Shown in pieces: positions 47,830 through 49,635 of a stretch of 49,635 nt of DNA; position 1 is the stretch's first letter, and every line of letters starts with the position of its first letter. Both the position numbers and the translations under genes were made by a program. The stretch covers positions 1-49,635 of the forward strand of contig CAZYVD010000014.1 of NCBI GenBank assembly GCA_964651045.1. The letters are read 5' to 3'. The notes beneath the pieces were generated by a model. The model searched no databases. It saw only the letters and a program-made list of their open reading frames with translations, and had not been told where the DNA came from. This stretch comes from CAZYVD01 sp964651045 (lineage in GTDB: Bacteria > Zhuqueibacterota > QNDG01 > DSAB01).

Positions 47830-48062
47830 TTTTTGTTACCTTTTTGATTATTCTGATGATAGCTGCAGCAGTTGCTGCTGCAATTTTCAAGAACTTGTTA
47901 AATGCCGTGATTGCTTCTGGTATTGTCAGTTTAATAGCAGCGGTTCTTTTTTATTTTCTTCAGGCGCCTGATGTTGCCATGGCAGAAGCGTCCATTGGTG
48001 CGGCGCTCGTTACAGCAGTTTTTATTATTGCTTTAAAAAGAACAGGTAGGTATGAAGAATGA
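47826..48062 (+). CDS. MbhD-like subunit (MrpA C-terminal part, DUF4040)
   Basis: A 78-residue protein with three helices and the DUF4040 core A-P-D-V-A-M-A-E-A-S-I-G-A-A. This piece is the C-terminal part of MrpA in bacterial Mrp antiporters, but a separate gene (MbhD) in archaeal Mbh complexes, as here. Overlaps both neighbours by 4 bp. Confidence 0.88.
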   Translation: MIFVTFLIILMIAAAVAAAIFKNLLNAVIASGIVSLIAAVLFYFLQAPDVAMAEASIGAALVTAVFIIALKRTGRYEE

Positions 48063-48742
48063 GAAAATTAATTAGTTTTATACTGCTTGCTGTGTTAGGT
48101 ATAGGTATTGTTCGGCCTCTAAAGAAAATTCCCTTTGGAACGCCAAAATCTAAGGTTGGGAAATATTATGTTAATAATGGAGTTAAGGATACTGGCGCTA
48201 CAAATATAGTTACATCTGTTGTACTCAATTACCGTGGTTTTGATACCTTGGGTGAGGTTACCGTCCTTTTCATTGCAGCACTTGGTCTGGGGGCTGTTCT
48301 GACAATCCGTACTGGAAGAAAAACTAAAGAAAAAATAGAGAAAGCCAGTATTGTTCTTTCCACAGGCTGCAGATTTCTTTTCCCGTTTATTCTTCTTATT
48401 GGCGCGTATATTTTTATTCATGGTCATCTTACTCCTGGTGGAGGTTTTCAGGGGGGAGCAATTATCGCTTCTGCCTATCTTTTAGTTTATCTGGGATGTA
48501 GAGGCAGAAGAGTAAGCGAGAAAGCCTCTTCGGTTGTAGAATCTCTTGCTGGATTAATATTTGTAATTGTTGGTCTGATTGGTCTCTCAGTGGGTGGTTA
48601 TTTTTTGTTAAATTTTTTACCGAAAGGAATACCAAATTCCCTTTTTAGTGCTGGGATTATCCCTATTATTTATGTTGCTATTGGATTTAAAGTTGGCTCA
48701 GAATTGGCAGGTGTTATTGATCATTTAATGGAGGATACGTAA
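48059..48742 (+). CDS. mnhB: MbhE-MrpB/MbhF fusion-type membrane subunit
   Basis: A 227-residue protein of two parts. Residues 1-90 match the MbhE-like piece (I-V-T-S-V-V-L-N-Y-R-G-F-D-T-L-G-E), and 95-227 match MrpB/MbhF with H-G-H-L-T-P-G-G-G-F-Q-G-G. About six membrane helices. In other genomes these are one or two genes. It starts inside the stop of the upstream gene. Confidence 0.88.
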   Translation: MRKLISFILLAVLGIGIVRPLKKIPFGTPKSKVGKYYVNNGVKDTGATNIVTSVVLNYRGFDTLGEVTVLFIAALGLGAVLTIRTGRKTKEKIEKASIVLSTGCRFLFPFILLIGAYIFIHGHLTPGGGFQGGAIIASAYLLVYLGCRGRRVSEKASSVVESLAGLIFVIVGLIGLSVGGYFLLNFLPKGIPNSLFSAGIIPIIYVAIGFKVGSELAGVIDHLMEDT

Positions 48743-48776
48743 TAAACGCTATTTGAAATTTTATTAGGAGATAGAA

Positions 48777-49154
48777 ATGGATATTTCTACTGTGGTGAAT
48801 TTCCTGACGAATTATGTTTATTATATTGGCTGTTTTGGACTCATCTTGATTGGACTCTATATTATTCTGGTTAAATCTAACCTTATCAAAGTGATTATAG
48901 GGCTTAGTATTCTCGATACAGGAGTTAATTTGTTTCTTATCTCTATCGGATATATTAAAAAAGGAACAGCACCCATTTTTTCTAAGTCGGGTATAGAGGC
49001 TAAGAATATGGTTGATCCTGTGCCACAAGCATTGGTGCTTACTGCTATTGTTATTGGCGTGGCGGTTTTGGCATTAGCACTCTCTCTGGCGATACGACTC
49101 TACCAGCATTATGGAACGCTTAATCTTCGTAAGATAAGGGAGCAAAAATGGTAA
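48777..49154 (+). CDS. mnhC: MrpC/MbhG-like (NuoK-family) membrane subunit
   Basis: A 125-residue protein with three helices, of the NuoK/MrpC family. It has G-L-Y-I-I-L-V-K-S-N-L-I-K near the first helix and the signature D-P-V-P-Q-A-L-V-L-T-A-I-V-I. GGAGAT precedes the ATG. Overlaps the next gene by 7 bp. Confidence 0.92.
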   Translation: MDISTVVNFLTNYVYYIGCFGLILIGLYIILVKSNLIKVIIGLSILDTGVNLFLISIGYIKKGTAPIFSKSGIEAKNMVDPVPQALVLTAIVIGVAVLALALSLAIRLYQHYGTLNLRKIREQKW

Positions 49155-49635
49155 ATCCAATACTTTTGATAGTTGTCCCCCTGGGTTTAGCTTTTACTAT
49201 TCCTCTATTTGGTTTTATTTCAAAGAAGATAGAAAAATATGTGCCAGTGATAGGCATGTTGTTCAATTTATGCTTATCCATCTTTTTTATCCCCAAGGTT
49301 CTGGAGCATCCAATCATTGTTTCTCTTGGCGGTTTTCCTCCTCCGTTTTGTATCAATCTTTTTGTAGGACCAGTGGCAATTTTCTTTTCTGCCATTATTT
49401 CTCTTGTAGGTTTTTTGGTTTCTATCTATGCATTGAACTATATAAAAGAAGGTGCTACAGAAAAATACCACATGCTCTATCTTCTGCTGCTCACCGGAGC
49501 TACAGGTGTGGTTCTTACCGGTGATATATTCAATCTGTTTGTCTTTTTCGAAATTCTTTGTATATCTTCTTACGCACTGGTAGCATATCTACAAAATAAA
49601 GAAGGGATTGAGTCGGCTGTAAAATATTTAATTCA
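49148..49635 (+). CDS. mnhD: MrpD/MbhH-like proton-channel subunit, cut by window end
   Basis: The first 162 residues of a NuoN/MrpD-type antiporter subunit, open to the end of the window. The N-terminal helices, a G-A-T-G-V-V-L-T-G-D-I-F-N-L-F-V-F-F-E stretch and a Y-A-L-V-A-Y segment are typical. The full protein should be near 500 residues. What follows outside the window decides whether this is a free-standing antiporter or a ferredoxin-driven Mbh/Mbs-type complex. Confidence 0.9.
   Translation, partial: MVNPILLIVVPLGLAFTIPLFGFISKKIEKYVPVIGMLFNLCLSIFFIPKVLEHPIIVSLGGFPPPFCINLFVGPVAIFFSAIISLVGFLVSIYALNYIKEGATEKYHMLYLLLLTGATGVVLTGDIFNLFVFFEILCISSYALVAYLQNKEGIESAVKYLI

Noticed and set aside
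1..49635. CRISPR arrays, tRNA or rRNA genes, insertion sequences
   Set aside because: I looked for regularly spaced repeats, cloverleaf-type segments and transposase genes and found none that hold up.

Overview
The window is a gene-dense, mostly plus-strand stretch of an anaerobic bacterial genome. It looks AT-rich, has bacterial-type Shine-Dalgarno sites, and uses TTG starts more than once. Ordinary bacterial genes (Hsp20, Lon, Ndk, MaeB-type malic enzyme, LysR, AckA, SucCD) sit beside enzymes better known from methanogens and strict anaerobes: MvhAG hydrogenase, HdrABC, MvhD, four- and five-gene 2-oxoacid:ferredoxin oxidoreductases, and an Mbh/Mrp-type membrane module. I cannot name the lineage. 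An uncultured fermentative or syntrophic anaerobe fits best. No rRNA, tRNA, CRISPR array, transposase or phage gene was seen.

Layout. (1) 1-3027 is sparse and repeat-rich: a small exported protein, a methyltransferase-like membrane protein, another membrane protein, a decayed gene fragment and several strong palindromes. (2) 3028-10150 holds hsp20-lon, an ALDH7 aldehyde dehydrogenase, a COG2403/CpgS-type GTPase overlapping a carbamate kinase, and ndk. (3) 10183-15829 is a malate block: malic enzyme, two tandem malate dehydrogenase paralogues (one with a rebuilt active site) and a LarA-type nickel-pincer racemase. (4) A LysR gene faces a divergent region with a palindromic operator and a leader terminator. 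(5) 17097-46559 is one almost uninterrupted block of redox genes: MvhG-MvhA, acetate kinase with an extra C-terminal domain, a cysteine-rich protein, a HEAT-repeat protein, HdrC-HdrB-HdrA-MvhD, an FrdB/FrdA-like pair, a duplicated Kor operon, ArsR-DsrE-TusA, MvhD, two complementary partial HdrA proteins, two FdhB/FrhB-like proteins, MvhD, SucCD, and GlcD-FeS-MvhD. (6) 46660-49635 (cut by the window end) encodes Mrp/Mbh antiporter-type subunits in the order E-F-G-D'-B-C-D.

Reading the genes together (inference): 2-oxoacids are oxidised by Kor to acyl-CoA and reduced ferredoxin. SucCD and AckA make ATP from acyl-CoA or acyl phosphate. The malate block feeds fumarate and pyruvate. The cytoplasmic MvhAG-HdrABC-MvhD complex probably bifurcates or confurcates electrons between H2, ferredoxin and a third partner, for which the adjacent FrdAB-like pair is the best candidate. 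A second, Qmo/sHdr-like module with split HdrA and FdhB-like subunits, and a third GlcD-linked module, appear to be plugged into the same scheme through four separate MvhD copies. The membrane module at the end could turn reduced ferredoxin into an ion gradient if its missing partners lie downstream. The most unusual points are the split HdrA pair, the four MvhD adapters, the pseudo-KorB, the altered MDH paralogue and the hydrogenase leader terminator.
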